A stretch of 64,000 bases of DNA from Pseudonocardia broussonetiae (GTDB lineage: Bacteria > Actinomycetota > Actinomycetes > Mycobacteriales > Pseudonocardiaceae): contig NZ_CP053564.1 of the NCBI RefSeq assembly GCF_013155125.1, forward strand, positions 1,867,501 through 1,931,500, read 5' to 3'. A model generated the notes under the pieces. The model did not search any database and had not been told where the DNA came from. It saw only the letters and a list, made by a program, of their open reading frames with translations. This document shows, piece after piece, positions 24,321-33,936 of the stretch. The translations under genes and the position numbers were made by a program. Positions within the stretch are counted from its first letter, which is position 1, and each line of letters begins with the position of its first letter.

Positions 24321-24692
24321 TCAGGCGCCGTGCTCGCGCGGGCCCGGCTGCGGCGGGCGGTACCCCGGGGTGGTCGGGTCGCCGGTGGGCGGCGTGACCT
24401 GGGTGGGGGCGTCGTGGCCGTAGGTGGGCGGCGGGCCGTACGCCGGGGGGTTCTGGGCGTAGGGGCCGTGGCCGTTGCCCGTGGCGCCGGGGCCGGTCGG
24501 GAGGCCCGCCACGCCCTTGGCCTTCTTCGCGACCCCGTCGATCTGGGTGCGGTAGCGGCCCTTCGTCTGCTTGTCGACGAAGGCGGCCGCCTGGTCGAGG
24601 TACTTGCCCGCCTTGTCCGGGTTGCTCTTCGCGTACCGGCGCGCCGCCTCGGCGGCGGTGGCCAGGGTGGCGAGTCGTCGGATCAGGGCCAT
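24321..24692 (-). CDS. MT0933-type antitoxin-like protein
   Basis: A 123-residue protein. The first 70 residues are helical and charged and match the pattern of the MT0933 antitoxin family (AARRYAKSNPDKAGKYLDQAAAFVDKQTKGRYRTQIDGVAKKA). The remaining 50 residues are Pro/Gly/Tyr/Thr rich. GGAGG precedes the ATG. No toxin gene is adjacent: the neighbours are an ABC-transporter operon (divergent) and bkdA. The family label comes from sequence pattern only; antitoxin activity is not shown. Confidence 0.6.
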   Translation of the reverse strand: MALIRRLATLATAAEAARRYAKSNPDKAGKYLDQAAAFVDKQTKGRYRTQIDGVAKKAKGVAGLPTGPGATGNGHGPYAQNPPAYGPPPTYGHDAPTQVTPPTGDPTTPGYRPPQPGPREHGA

Positions 24693-24907
24693 GTCGTCCT
24701 CCAGTGGGGAATGGTGCACTCACGACGGTCAACGCCCGTGTGGCGCCGCGTGGTTCCCCGGCATACCCGTTCCTGCCCCGCAGATCACACGCGCGCCCGA
24801 AGGGATCACGGACAGTGACTTCACCCAACGGTGACCGGCTCCAGGGTGTCGCGAACGTGACGGGGTGGCACCATCCCGGCGGTACTCACACCACTGTGGA
24901 GGTCCCC

Positions 24908-25711
24908 GTGCCCGTCCGTCTCCGTCGCTCCGCCCCGGCCGCACTGGCGGCCGCTCTCGCCGTCACCCTCGCGGGGTGCGGCGGAGGGGAGACGGCCGCC
25001 CCGGCCGCCGCCGGTGGCGTGGAGCTCATCCAGTCCGGCCAGCTCACGACGTGCACCCAGCTGCCCTACGAGCCGTTCCAGTTCCGCCAGGGCGACCAGA
25101 TCGTCGGCTTCGACGTCGACCTCGTCGACCTGGTCGCGAAGCGCCTCGGGGTCACCCAGCAGATCGTCGAGACCCCGTTCGACAACATCCAGTCCGGGAT
25201 CGCGCTCGACACCAACCTCTGCGACCTCGGCGCCGCGGCCATGACGATCACCCCGGTGCGCGACGAGAACCTCGACTTCTCCGACCCCTACTTCGACGCC
25301 ACCCAGGCCCTGCTGGTGCCGCCCGGCTCGGACATCGCCGGCGCCGAGCAGCTCACCGGCCGCCGCCTCGGCGTGCAGAACGGCACCACCGGCGCGCAGT
25401 ACGCCACCGAGAACCTCTCCGGCGCCGAGCTCGTGACCTTCGACGACATCGGCCTGCTGCTCACCGCCGTGCAGACCGGCGAGGTCGACGCGGCGATCAA
25501 CGACAACGCGCCGCTGCTGGACTTCGCCGGCAAGAACCCGGGCTTCGCCGTCACCACCGAGTTCGACACCGGCGAGCAGTACGGCTACGCGGTCAAGACC
25601 GGCAACACCGCGCTGCTGGAGGCGATCAACGGCGCCATCGCCGACGCCCGGGCCGACGGCACGTACGACGAGCTGTTCGCCAAGTGGTTCCCCGCGGCCG
25701 GTCAGGGCTGA
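24908..25711 (+). CDS. polar amino-acid ABC transporter, substrate-binding lipoprotein
   Basis: A 267-residue family-3 solute-binding protein. A signal peptide ends in lipobox LAGCGGG. The mature part has the typical LTTCTQLPYEPFQFRQGDQIVGFDVDLVDLV, then AMTITPVRDENLDFSDPYF and the end GTYDELFAKWF. It delivers an amino acid to the permease. The GTG at 24908 has GGAGG six bases upstream. It leads a three-gene operon with permease (7-bp gap) and ATPase (overlap). The substrate is not clear; family members bind Glu, Gln, His or Lys/Arg. Confidence 0.92.
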   Translation: MPVRLRRSAPAALAAALAVTLAGCGGGETAAPAAAGGVELIQSGQLTTCTQLPYEPFQFRQGDQIVGFDVDLVDLVAKRLGVTQQIVETPFDNIQSGIALDTNLCDLGAAAMTITPVRDENLDFSDPYFDATQALLVPPGSDIAGAEQLTGRRLGVQNGTTGAQYATENLSGAELVTFDDIGLLLTAVQTGEVDAAINDNAPLLDFAGKNPGFAVTTEFDTGEQYGYAVKTGNTALLEAINGAIADARADGTYDELFAKWFPAAGQG

Positions 25712-25718
25712 CCCACCG

Positions 25719-26525
25719 ATGGCACTCACCCGACGCCAGCGGGCCCGGGCCGGGCGCGGCGTCCAGTACGCGATCGCGGTCGCGATCCTGCTGGTCGTGG
25801 CGTTCACCGCCGACTGGGCGCAGATCGGCCGGTCGTTCTTCGACCTCGAGGTCGCCGCGAGCCTGTTCCCGGACGTCCTCACCGTCGCGCTGAAGAACAC
25901 GATCGTCTTCACGGCGCTGGGGTTCCTGCTGGCGCTCGGGCTGGGCCTGGTCCTCGCGCTGATGCGGCTGTCGTCGGTGCGCGTGTACCGCTACGCCGCC
26001 GGGGCCTACATCGAGTTCTTCCGCGGGCTGCCGGCGCTGCTCGTGGTGATCGCGATCGGGTTCGGCATCCCGCTGGCGTTCGGGTCCAACCTCGACCGCA
26101 CGCTGTCGATCACGCTGGCGCTGGGCATCGTCGGCTCGGCCTACATCTCCGAGACGATCCGGGCGGGCATCCAGGCGGTGCCCGCCGGGCAGGTCGAGGC
26201 GGCGCGCTCGCTGGGCATGTCGCCGACGCGGACGATGGCGTTCATCGTGATCCCGCAGGCCTTCCGCACCGTCCTGCCGCCGCTAACCAACGAGCTGATC
26301 CTGCTGACGAAGGACTCGTCGCTCGCGTTCCTGCTCGGCACGACGCTGGAGCAGCAGGAGCTGGCGCAGTTCGGGCGGGCCGCGCTCAACCAGGTGCGCA
26401 GCATGACCCCGCTGCTCGTCGTCGGGCTGTGCTACCTGATCATCACCATCCCGCTCTCCTACCTCGCCCGCCGGCTGGAGCGCCGGTACGGCAGCGCGGG
26501 GACGCCGAAGGGGGCAGAGGTATGA
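25719..26525 (+). CDS. polar amino-acid ABC transporter permease
   Basis: A 268-residue inner-membrane permease of the HisMQ type with about five to six helices. The EAA loop that docks with the ATPase is visible: [26 protein letters not shown]. Other landmarks are [19 protein letters not shown] and [11 protein letters not shown] single permease gene suggests a homodimer. The last codon overlaps the ATPase start (ATGA). Confidence 0.95.
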   Translation: MALTRRQRARAGRGVQYAIAVAILLVVAFTADWAQIGRSFFDLEVAASLFPDVLTVALKNTIVFTALGFLLALGLGLVLALMRLSSVRVYRYAAGAYIEFFRGLPALLVVIAIGFGIPLAFGSNLDRTLSITLALGIVGSAYISETIRAGIQAVPAGQVEAARSLGMSPTRTMAFIVIPQAFRTVLPPLTNELILLTKDSSLAFLLGTTLEQQELAQFGRAALNQVRSMTPLLVVGLCYLIITIPLSYLARRLERRYGSAGTPKGAEV

Positions 26526-27346
26526 GCACCGCGGGCAGGAGCGCCGGGGGCACGAGCACCGGCACCGCGGACGCCGCGGTGCAGATCACGGACCTGCACA
26601 AGTCGTTCGGGTCGGTCGAGGTGCTGCGCGGCATCGACCTCACCGTCGCCCCCGGCGAGGTCGTCTGCATCATCGGGCCGTCCGGCTCGGGCAAGTCGAC
26701 GCTGCTGCGCTGCGTCAACCTGCTGGAGACGCCGACCAGCGGGTCCGTCGTCGTCGAGGGCCGGGAGATGACCGACCCCGACTGCGAGATCGACGAGGCC
26801 CGCCGGTCGGTCGGGATGGTGTTCCAGTCGTTCAACCTGTTCAGCCACCTGTCGGTGCTGGACAACCTGACGATCGCGCAGCGCCGGGTGCTCGGGCGCG
26901 ACCGCGCGGAGGCCGAGCGGGTGGCCCGCGCCAACCTCGACCGGGTCGGCCTGGGCGAGCGCGGCTCGGCCCAGCCCTCGCAGCTCTCGGGCGGTCAGCA
27001 GCAGCGCGTGGCGATCGCCAGGGCGCTGTCGATGGACCCGTCGGTGATGCTGTTCGACGAGCCCACGTCGGCGCTGGACCCGGAGCTGGTCGGCGACGTC
27101 CTCGACGTCATGCGCGGCCTCGCGCGCGACGGGATGACGATGCTCGTGGTCACCCACGAGATCCAGTTCGCGCGGGAGGTGGCCGACCGCGTCCTGTTCA
27201 TCGACGGGGGACTCGTGGTGGAGCTGGGCCCGCCCGCCGACGTGATCGGCAACCCGCGCGAGCCCCGGACCAGGGAGTTCCTGGCCCGGGTGCTGCACAA
27301 GCCGGTGGACCCTACTTCGCCAGGAACTCCAGCAGCGCTCGGTTGA
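26522..27346 (+). CDS. polar amino-acid ABC transporter ATP-binding protein
   Basis: A 274-residue ABC ATPase of the GlnQ/HisP group. Walker [11 protein letters not shown]-loop [14 protein letters not shown], signature [15 protein letters not shown], Walker [15 protein letters not shown] and the switch histidine VVTHE are all intact. A 15-residue N-terminal extension precedes the domain. Its end overlaps the convergent hydrolase gene by 35 bases. Confidence 0.96.
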   Translation: MSTAGRSAGGTSTGTADAAVQITDLHKSFGSVEVLRGIDLTVAPGEVVCIIGPSGSGKSTLLRCVNLLETPTSGSVVVEGREMTDPDCEIDEARRSVGMVFQSFNLFSHLSVLDNLTIAQRRVLGRDRAEAERVARANLDRVGLGERGSAQPSQLSGGQQQRVAIARALSMDPSVMLFDEPTSALDPELVGDVLDVMRGLARDGMTMLVVTHEIQFAREVADRVLFIDGGLVVELGPPADVIGNPREPRTREFLARVLHKPVDPTSPGTPAALG

Positions 27347-28148
27347 ACTCCTCGGGGTGCGAGGCGTTGATCGCGTGCGGGCCGCCCTCGATCACCACCA
27401 GCTCGCTCCCGTCGATCGCCTCCGCGCTGCGCTTGCCGCTGACCTCGAACGGCACGATCGCGTCGGCGTCGCCGTGGATCACGAGCGTGGGCAGCGTGAT
27501 CGCGGCGACGTCCTCGCGCAGGTCGGTGCGGCCGAACGCGGTGATGCAGTCCAGCGTGCCCTTGGGTGAGGCGCCGGCGGCGATGGCCTTGGCGTAGACG
27601 CGCTGGTCCTCGCTCACCGTGAGCGCGCCGTTCGCGGAGAAGAAGCTCGTCGTGAAGTTCTCGAGGAACGCGAGGCGGTCGGTCCGCACGCCGTTCTCGA
27701 AGGCCTCGATGGTGGCGTCGTCGAGGCCGCCGTCGGGGTTGTCGTCGCTCTTGTAGAGGTACGGCGGCACGGCGCCGGCCAGCACGATCCGGCTCACGCG
27801 GCCGGTGTCGCCGTGCTTCGCGGCGTAGCGGACGACCTCGCCGCCGCCCATCGAGAACCCGACGAGCGCGGCGTCGGTGACATCGAGGTGGACCAGCAGC
27901 TGGTGCAGGTCCTCGGTGAAGGTGTCGTAGTCGTAGCCGTCCCACGGCTGCGACGACTTCCCGAAGCCGCGCCGGTCGTAGGTGATCACGCGGTGGCCGG
28001 CCTCGACGAGGGCGGGCACCTGGGCCTCCCAGGAGCGGCCCGACAGGGGCCAGCCGTGGATCAGGACGACCGGGCGGCCGGAGCCGTGGTCCTCGTAGTA
28101 GAGGTCGATCGGGGCGGAGTTCTCGGTACCGACGTTCACGTAGGCCAT
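27312..28148 (-). CDS. alpha/beta hydrolase, non-haem chloroperoxidase type
   Basis: A 278-residue alpha/beta hydrolase. The oxyanion region is [11 protein letters not shown], the nucleophile elbow GFSMGGG, acid in [13 protein letters not shown] and the catalytic His in [14 protein letters not shown], all in order. The set is typical of cofactor-free haloperoxidases, which act as esterases or perhydrolases. The ATG at 28148 is chosen for family length; its ribosome site is weak. Confidence 0.9.
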   Translation of the reverse strand: MAYVNVGTENSAPIDLYYEDHGSGRPVVLIHGWPLSGRSWEAQVPALVEAGHRVITYDRRGFGKSSQPWDGYDYDTFTEDLHQLLVHLDVTDAALVGFSMGGGEVVRYAAKHGDTGRVSRIVLAGAVPPYLYKSDDNPDGGLDDATIEAFENGVRTDRLAFLENFTTSFFSANGALTVSEDQRVYAKAIAAGASPKGTLDCITAFGRTDLREDVAAITLPTLVIHGDADAIVPFEVSGKRSAEAIDGSELVVIEGGPHAINASHPEEFNRALLEFLAK

Positions 28149-28176
28149 GTCCCGACCCAACCATGTCGTGCGCGAC

Positions 28177-28797
28177 CTATTCCTCGGGCACGTAGCCGTG
28201 GGCCAGCGCGGCCACCGACGTCGGCGGGGTGAGGACCCTCAGCGCGCCGCGGGGCCGGGGGACGGGGTCGTGCCAGCCGTCGAAGGAGAAGGCGAGCAGC
28301 CGCCCGCCCCGCACGAGCCGCGGCCCGTCGGTGACGACGACGGTGCCGTCGGGCAGGTCGGCGCCGAGCCAGGTGCGCCGGTGGGCGGCCCGGTCGAGGC
28401 CCCACCCCCGGCCCCGGTGCAGCCGCTCCCGGTCCAGGCGTTCGGCGGCCAGCGCCCGGTTGAGGTCGCCCGCCCGCACCGGGGCGCCGACGGCCGCGGC
28501 CACCGCCTCGCGGTAGGCCAGGTAGGCGCCGTGGCGGCACTCGCCGCAGGGCCGGTGGCCCGCGGCGAGCGCCACGGCGTCGTCGAGGAAGAACAGGGGC
28601 GTCCACCGGCCGGGCCGGGCGAGCCCGACCCGCCGGTCCCGGAACCGCGTGACGCACGCGATCCAGAGGTGCCCCCGGTGGTGCCGGACCAGCGCACCGT
28701 CGTCGTCGACCAGGCAGCCGCGGTTGCCGGTGAACCTCCCGCGCGCCGGGTCGGCGTGCAGGTCGCCCCACGGGTCGACGCGGTTGCGCCGGGTCAT
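28177..28797 (-). CDS. conserved protein with HRPCxxCR motif
   Basis: A 206-residue protein of a family seen in many bacteria but, as far as I know, unnamed. Landmarks are FTGNRGCLVDDDGALVRHHRGHLWIAC, the PGRWTPLFFLDDAVALAAGHRPCGECRHGAYLAY segment, and the strand GTVVVTDGPRLVRGGRLLAFSFDGW. The GHRPCxxC block resembles the methyl-accepting metal site of Ada, hinting at a zinc-bound cysteine pair, but this is inference. It lies 13 bases after the AhpD-like gene and probably shares its transcript. Confidence 0.75.
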   Translation of the reverse strand: MTRRNRVDPWGDLHADPARGRFTGNRGCLVDDDGALVRHHRGHLWIACVTRFRDRRVGLARPGRWTPLFFLDDAVALAAGHRPCGECRHGAYLAYREAVAAAVGAPVRAGDLNRALAAERLDRERLHRGRGWGLDRAAHRRTWLGADLPDGTVVVTDGPRLVRGGRLLAFSFDGWHDPVPRPRGALRVLTPPTSVAALAHGYVPEE

Positions 28798-28810
28798 CCG
28801 ACGGGCGCGG

Positions 28811-29395
28811 TCACGTGCGGGGGAGCCGCCCCATCAGGAAGAACTCCGGGTTGGGTCGCAGGGCCGTCAGGTGCGCGAGCCGGTTGGACATGGCGAACAG
28901 CGCGGTGATCGCGCCGATGTCCCAGATCTCGTCCTCCGACAGCCCCGCCAGGCGGGCGTCGTCGAGCTCGGCGTCGGTGAGCGCCGCGGAGTCGACCGCG
29001 ATCAGCAGGGCCAGGTCGACGATGGCGCGCTCGCGCGGCGACAGCGCCACGCCGTAGGGGTTGGTGGCGACGCGGTCGGCGATCTCCGGGTCCTTGGTGC
29101 GCACCCGCAGGATCGCGCCGTGCGCCACCACGCAGTACGTGCAGCTGTTGGCCCCCGACGTCGCGACGACGACGAGCTCGCGCTCGGCCTTGCTCAGCCC
29201 GTCGGAGGACTCCATCAGCGCGTCGTGGTAGTCGAGGAACGCGCGCAGCTCCGCGGGCCGCCGGGCCAGCGCCCGGAACACGTTGGGCACGAAGCCCGAC
29301 TTCTCCGCGATCGCCCCGATCCGCTCGCGCAGGTCGTCGGGCATGTCGGCCAGCTCCACGTGCCCGAACCGGCTCACCTCGTGCGTCTCTCCCAT
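28811..29395 (-). CDS. AhpD-like / peroxidase-related (carboxymuconolactone decarboxylase family) protein
   Basis: A 194-residue protein of the CMD/AhpD superfamily. The redox pair CTYC followed by VAHG (about 87-95) is the AhpD active-site pattern CxxCxxxH. The helix GLSKAERELVVVATSGAN and GLSEDEIWDIGAITALFAMSNRLAHLT belong to the uncharacterised peroxidase-related group. It may reduce peroxides with an external thiol donor. Cytoplasmic, no signal peptide. Confidence 0.85.
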   Translation of the reverse strand: MGETHEVSRFGHVELADMPDDLRERIGAIAEKSGFVPNVFRALARRPAELRAFLDYHDALMESSDGLSKAERELVVVATSGANSCTYCVVAHGAILRVRTKDPEIADRVATNPYGVALSPRERAIVDLALLIAVDSAALTDAELDDARLAGLSEDEIWDIGAITALFAMSNRLAHLTALRPNPEFFLMGRLPRT

Positions 29396-29430
29396 GGCGT
29401 CGACCGTAGTGCCGGGGGAGCATGCTCGTC

Positions 29431-29733
29431 ATGGACCTGCCGGAGGAGATCCGCCACGCGCTGTCGCGGTGGTGCGCCGCGCGGATCCCGGAGCGGGAGC
29501 GCGAGCACCGCCGGATCGGCTACACCGTGCACGGCAGCGAGGTGACGATCCTCGACCGCCGCGCCCCCGCCCGTCCCGAGCTCGACGTGGAGTGGTCGTC
29601 GAGGCCGCTGGCGCGGCTCCGCGTCGACGGCGCCGGCCACTGGACGCTGTACCGCCCCGTCGACGGCGGGTGGGCCCGCACCTCCGACGGCGCGGACCCG
29701 ATCGCCCTGCTGGAGGCTCAGGCGCCGGCCTGA
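29431..29733 (+). CDS. DUF3024 family protein
   Basis: A 100-residue protein with the DUF3024 pattern: RWCAARIPEREREHRRIGY, GSEVTILDRRAPARPE, ARLRVDGAGHWTLYRPVDGGW. Function unknown. GGGGGAG lies about 11 bases before the ATG at 29431; an ATG at 29422 is too close to it. The end overlaps the convergent 633-residue protein by 16 bases. Confidence 0.75.
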   Translation: MDLPEEIRHALSRWCAARIPEREREHRRIGYTVHGSEVTILDRRAPARPELDVEWSSRPLARLRVDGAGHWTLYRPVDGGWARTSDGADPIALLEAQAPA

Positions 29734-31619
29734 CCCACCGCCGACACCGCCCCGGCGCGCCCGCCCGGGTGGAACTGCACGACCCGGCCCGCCGGCGACG
29801 GCTCGGCCGGACGGCCCTGGATCAGCAGCGCCGACGCGCGCTGCAGCACGCTGAGCAGCGACGGCGAGCCCTCGGGCTGATCGTCGGGCGCCACCACCGC
29901 GATCATCCGCGGCGCGACGGCCGTGAGCAGGAGCCGCTCGACGCCGAGCTGGGCCGCCCCGAGGACGACGACGACGTCGGCGCTGTCGGGAGCGGGCAGC
30001 GCGCCGAGCAGGGTCTGGCTGCGGACGAAGCAGGCCAGGCCGTAGGCGCCGGAGTCGTGCTCGTGCAGCTCGTCCCACGCGGCCGCCAGCGCGGGCGCGG
30101 TGGCCCGCAGCCGCCCGAGCAGGGTCGTGCGGCGGACCTCGTCGCGCAGCTCGCGCCGGGCCGCGCCCAGCGCGTCGACGGCCTGCTCGTACGCGTCGGC
30201 GTCGCGGCGGCGCAGGGCGGCCACGGCCTGGTGGTGCTCCGGGGCGGTGACGGTGCCGGCGGCGCGCTCGGCGAGCCGGTCGGCCATCGTGTCGAGCTTG
30301 TGGGCGGCCTCCGCGGCCGACCCGTGCTCCTCGTAGTCGAGGATCGCGGCCGAGACGCGCGCCGCGGAGTCGACGTCGGGCACCGACAGGGGCGAGTCGG
30401 CGGCGAGGAACAGCACGTCGTGGCGCAGTGAGCCCACGGAGCGGGCCGCGGCCCCCACCAGGGCCAGGCGCTCGGCCAGCGGGGCCAGGTCGAGCGGCCC
30501 GCGCGGGGCCGGGACGCCCATCTCGGCGCACCCGGCGACGATCCGGCCCAGGCGCTCGGTGAGCTCCATGTGGTCGAGCACGCGCAGCACGTCCGGGGCG
30601 GTGACCGGCTCCCGGTCGGCCACGCGGATGCGCCGCAGCACGGGCTGGACGTCGCGCTGGGCCGAGGGCCGGAAGTACGCGCGGGCGCGGCCGCCGGACT
30701 CGAGGAACTCGTAGTAGTTGCACAGCAGGTCGACGGCGTCGGCCGGGAGCGGGCCGAGGAACGACACCGGCGGGGCGTCGCGGCGCTGGTGGGCGATCGT
30801 CGCGGCCTGCGCGACGTCCTCGTGCGTGCGGTCGAACACGGCGCGGTGCCGCGTGTGGATCAGGTGCCCGAGCAGCTCCCACTCCCACGGCGACTGGCGG
30901 CGGGTGCCGAGCGCGTCGAGCCGCACGGTGACGCACCGCGCGATCGAGGTGACGGCCTCCCGGCGGTCGGGCTCCACGCGCGAGAGCAGTGCGGGGACGA
31001 CGGTGCCCGCGTCGTCCGGGCGCCCGGCCTGCACGGCCTGGCGGCTGAGCCGGCGCACGTCGTCGACGGGCGGCAGGGCGTCGGCGGGGGGCAGGTCCTG
31101 CCCGGCCCGGGCCCGTGCGGCCGCGGTGGAGGTGGCCAGCAGGCGGCGCAGCTCGCGCAGCTCGCCGTGCGGGACGTCGGGCAGGGCGTCGACCGTGCGG
31201 CCGGTGGCCATGTCGCTGCGCACCGCGTCGAGCTCCGCGTCGGTCTCGGCGGTGACGACGACGCGGCGGCCGTCGGCGACCAGCGCGGACACCGCGGCGG
31301 CGACGGCGGACGGGCCCGCCTCGTCGAGGACGACCAGCGCCGTGCCGCGCATCGCCGCGACCACCGAGGTCGGGTCGTCGACCGGGTGGCGCTGGGCGGG
31401 CGGGACCTCCGCGACCGATGCCGCGAGTGCCTCGGCCAGGCGGCGCAGCCCGGGGGGCGTGGACCCGGCCCGGACGGTGCGGCCGATCTGCTCCTTGGCC
31501 CGGGCCGTGGTGGCCTCGTCCTGGGCCGCCGCCGCGAGGCGGTCGACGAACACCAGGAGGTCCTCGGCGTCCTCTCCGGCGGACGCACGGTCGTGCGCGC
31601 TCCCGGGTCCGACATCCAT
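29718..31619 (-). CDS. large protein resembling a superfamily I helicase that has lost its ATPase motifs
   Basis: A 633-residue protein I do not recognise as a named family. Residues about 85-160 (TALVVLDEAGPSAVAAAVSA, then LVADGRRVVVTAETDAELDAV) line up with the Walker A and Ia region of UvrD/Dna2-like helicases, but GxxGxGKT is replaced. Near the end ADVVVVLGAAQLGVERLLL and RMIAVVAPDDQ mimic motifs II and III without the DE box. In between are conserved-looking segments: SFLGPLPADAVDLLCNYYEF and YFRPSAQRDVQPVLRR. A pseudo-helicase scaffold is inference. The ATG at 31619 has GGAGG 11 bases upstream; a GTG four codons earlier is possible. Confidence 0.7.
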   Translation of the reverse strand: MDVGPGSAHDRASAGEDAEDLLVFVDRLAAAAQDEATTARAKEQIGRTVRAGSTPPGLRRLAEALAASVAEVPPAQRHPVDDPTSVVAAMRGTALVVLDEAGPSAVAAAVSALVADGRRVVVTAETDAELDAVRSDMATGRTVDALPDVPHGELRELRRLLATSTAAARARAGQDLPPADALPPVDDVRRLSRQAVQAGRPDDAGTVVPALLSRVEPDRREAVTSIARCVTVRLDALGTRRQSPWEWELLGHLIHTRHRAVFDRTHEDVAQAATIAHQRRDAPPVSFLGPLPADAVDLLCNYYEFLESGGRARAYFRPSAQRDVQPVLRRIRVADREPVTAPDVLRVLDHMELTERLGRIVAGCAEMGVPAPRGPLDLAPLAERLALVGAAARSVGSLRHDVLFLAADSPLSVPDVDSAARVSAAILDYEEHGSAAEAAHKLDTMADRLAERAAGTVTAPEHHQAVAALRRRDADAYEQAVDALGAARRELRDEVRRTTLLGRLRATAPALAAAWDELHEHDSGAYGLACFVRSQTLLGALPAPDSADVVVVLGAAQLGVERLLLTAVAPRMIAVVAPDDQPEGSPSLLSVLQRASALLIQGRPAEPSPAGRVVQFHPGGRAGAVSAVGQAGA

Positions 31620-31807
31620 CACCGCGGTCACCTCCGACTGTCGCCGCCCGGCGTGGCAGCGATCACCCTTCGTATCGCAGGGGTCCACAGAATGTTGCAC
31701 CCCTGACGAGTGGCGGGGCAATCACGCGCCGCCGAAAGGTCACTCTCGGCGGTGTCCGGCCACTCGTTCGAGTGAACGGCGCAACGGGGCACCCGTCTCA
31801 TCGCGGC

Positions 31808-31856
31808 CGACCGCCACGGCGCGTCGACGTCGATCATCGACGTCGCCGGGCGGTCG
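31808..31856 (-). terminator. long two-tier hairpin after the symporter gene
   Basis: A perfect 10-1-10 inverted repeat (CGACGTCGAT, C, ATCGACGTCG; 31825-31845) is nested within outer arms CGACCGCC and GGCGGTCG. It starts 19 bases beyond the symporter stop and can terminate that transcript. No T-run. Confidence 0.6.
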
Positions 31857-31874
31857 ATCCGATGCGACCAGCGG

Positions 31875-33518
31875 TCAGTGCAGGTCGGCCGCGACCGGCT
31901 TGAGCCGGTCGGATCCCTCGTCCGCGTGGTAGTCGGCGGGCGAGGTCTGGTCGCTGCCCTCGGCCGTGCCGGCCGCCCTGAGGGCGAACGTCACGAGCAC
32001 GGCGACCACGAGGTTGCACACCAGCGCCACGAACCCGACGTAGATGAGCACCGTCGAGCCGGCGAACGGCTGCCAGCCCAGCAGGTTGATCTTGTCGAGC
32101 GCGAGCGCCGAGCCGCCGAAGTGCGCGCGGCCCGCGGCCGCGTTGGGGATCGTGTAGAGCAGGTACAGGCCGTAGCCCATGCCCACGACCCACCCGGCGA
32201 CGAGCGCCCAGCGGTGCAGCCAGCGCGTGTAGACCGCGATGGCCACGGCGGGCAGCGTCTGCAGGATGATCACGCCGCCGATCAGCTGCAGGTCGATGGA
32301 GAACTGCGGGTCGACCGCGACGATGAACAGCACCGCCCCGAACTTGACCACCAGCGACGCGATCTTGGCCTGCTGCGCCTCCTGCTTCGGCGTCGCGTCC
32401 TTGCGCAGGTACTCCTTGTAGATGTTGCGCGTCCACAGGTTGGCCGCGGCGATCGACATGATCGCGGCCGGCACGAGCGCGCCGATCCCGATCGCGGCGA
32501 ACGCCAGGCCCGCGAACAGCGAACCGAACTCGTTGTCGAACAGCACCGGGATGATGGTGTTGGTGTCGGGGCGGCCGGTGGCGTTGTTGGTGATCGGTGT
32601 GACGCCCGCGGCGATGGCCACGTAGCCCAGCAGCGCGAGCAGGCCGAGCAGCAGCGAGTAAGCCGGCAGCGCCATCATGTTGCGCTTGATCACGTTGCGC
32701 CCCCGCGAGGCCAGGATGCCCGTGAGCGAGTGCGGGTAGAGGAACAGCGCCAGCGCCGACCCCAGCGCCAGGGTGATGTACTGCAGCTGGTTGTTGGCCG
32801 TGAGCAGCACGCCGTCGGCGGGCGACTCCGTGGCCTGGAACTTCGCGTCGGCCGCGTCGAAGATCGCGCCCCAGCCGCCGAACTTCGCGGGCAGGTAGAC
32901 GATGGCCACCAGGATCACGACGTAGATCAGGATGTCCTTGACGAACGCGATCAGCGCGGGTGCCCGCAGGCCCGACTGGTAGGTGTAGACGGCCAGGATG
33001 ATGAACGCGACGAGCAGCGGCAGGTGCCCGAGCAGCCCGCTGCCGTTGAGGCCCATCGTGCGCAGCACCGCCTCGAGCCCGACGAGCTGCAGCGCGATGT
33101 AGGGCATCGTCGCCAGCAGTCCGGTGATCGCGACGAGGAACGCCAGCAGCGACGAGCCGTAGCGCCCGCGCACGAAGTCGGCGGGGGTGACGTAGCCGTG
33201 CACCCGCGAGACCGACCAGAGCCGCAGCACCGGCAGGAACACCAGCGGGTAGAGGACGACGGTGTAGGGCAGCGCGAAGAAGCCCATCGCGCCCGCCCCG
33301 AACAGCAGCGCGGGCACCGCGACGAAGGTGTAGGCGGTGTAGAGGTCGCCGCCGACGAGGAACCAGGTGATCCAGGCGCCGAACTTGCGCCCGCCCAGGC
33401 CCCACTCGTCGAGGTGCTCCAGGGTGTCGCCGCGCTGCCAGCGCGAGGCGAGGAAGCCCATCACGGTGACCACCAGGAACAGCACCGCGAAGACGATCAG
33501 CTCGGTCCACTGGATCAT
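31875..33518 (-). CDS. sodium:solute symporter, monocarboxylate (MctP-like)
   Basis: A 547-residue membrane transporter of the SSS family with about 13 helices. Family signatures include GLGGRKFGAWITWFLVGGDLYTAYTF, ALPYTVVLYPLVFLPVLRLW, and GRNVIKRNMMALPAYSLLL. Related proteins take up pyruvate, lactate, acetate or propionate. The start overlaps the stop of the DUF3311 gene (ATGA), the usual two-gene layout for this transporter. Proximity to PEP carboxykinase fits growth on C2-C3 acids. Substrate specificity not determined. Confidence 0.93.
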   Translation of the reverse strand: MIQWTELIVFAVLFLVVTVMGFLASRWQRGDTLEHLDEWGLGGRKFGAWITWFLVGGDLYTAYTFVAVPALLFGAGAMGFFALPYTVVLYPLVFLPVLRLWSVSRVHGYVTPADFVRGRYGSSLLAFLVAITGLLATMPYIALQLVGLEAVLRTMGLNGSGLLGHLPLLVAFIILAVYTYQSGLRAPALIAFVKDILIYVVILVAIVYLPAKFGGWGAIFDAADAKFQATESPADGVLLTANNQLQYITLALGSALALFLYPHSLTGILASRGRNVIKRNMMALPAYSLLLGLLALLGYVAIAAGVTPITNNATGRPDTNTIIPVLFDNEFGSLFAGLAFAAIGIGALVPAAIMSIAAANLWTRNIYKEYLRKDATPKQEAQQAKIASLVVKFGAVLFIVAVDPQFSIDLQLIGGVIILQTLPAVAIAVYTRWLHRWALVAGWVVGMGYGLYLLYTIPNAAAGRAHFGGSALALDKINLLGWQPFAGSTVLIYVGFVALVCNLVVAVLVTFALRAAGTAEGSDQTSPADYHADEGSDRLKPVAADLH

Positions 33519-33802
33519 CGCTGGGCCCCCTCGTCGAGGTCGTCGACGTCGGCCGCGGTGCCGGGGGCGACCGGTGCGGGCTCGTCGCGGGTCATCACGT
33601 AGACGATCGCCACGCAGACGACGCCGACCGGCACCCAGGCGAACTGGGACCAGTAGAAGAACGGCATGCCGAACAGCTCGGGTTCGACCGAGTTGAACCA
33701 GGGCGTGACGAGCATGAGGAACGGCACCAGGAGCAGCAGGTTCCACGCGTTGACGCGGAGCCCGTCCTGGTCACGGGGTGGTCGGCTGGTCGACTCTGAC
33801 AT
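33515..33802 (-). CDS. DUF3311 small subunit of the symporter
   Basis: A 95-residue protein with two helices (NLLLLVPFLMLVTPWF; FAWVPVGVVCVAIVYVMT) and the family segment YWSQFAWVP. DUF3311 proteins are encoded with SSS monocarboxylate symporters and are thought to be accessory subunits. GGGAG precedes the ATG and its stop overlaps the symporter start. Confidence 0.9.
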   Translation of the reverse strand: MSESTSRPPRDQDGLRVNAWNLLLLVPFLMLVTPWFNSVEPELFGMPFFYWSQFAWVPVGVVCVAIVYVMTRDEPAPVAPGTAADVDDLDEGAQR

Positions 33803-33936
33803 GCGTCTGCTCCCGCTGGATCGCAGCGACGATCGGTGGTCGCCAGGGATAGTAGGTCCGACCACCGACGCTGTCGCGCCATCGTCGCGGCACCGTGATC
33901 AACCGTCCGGGCCCGTCGCCGGACCCCGGACGCGCG

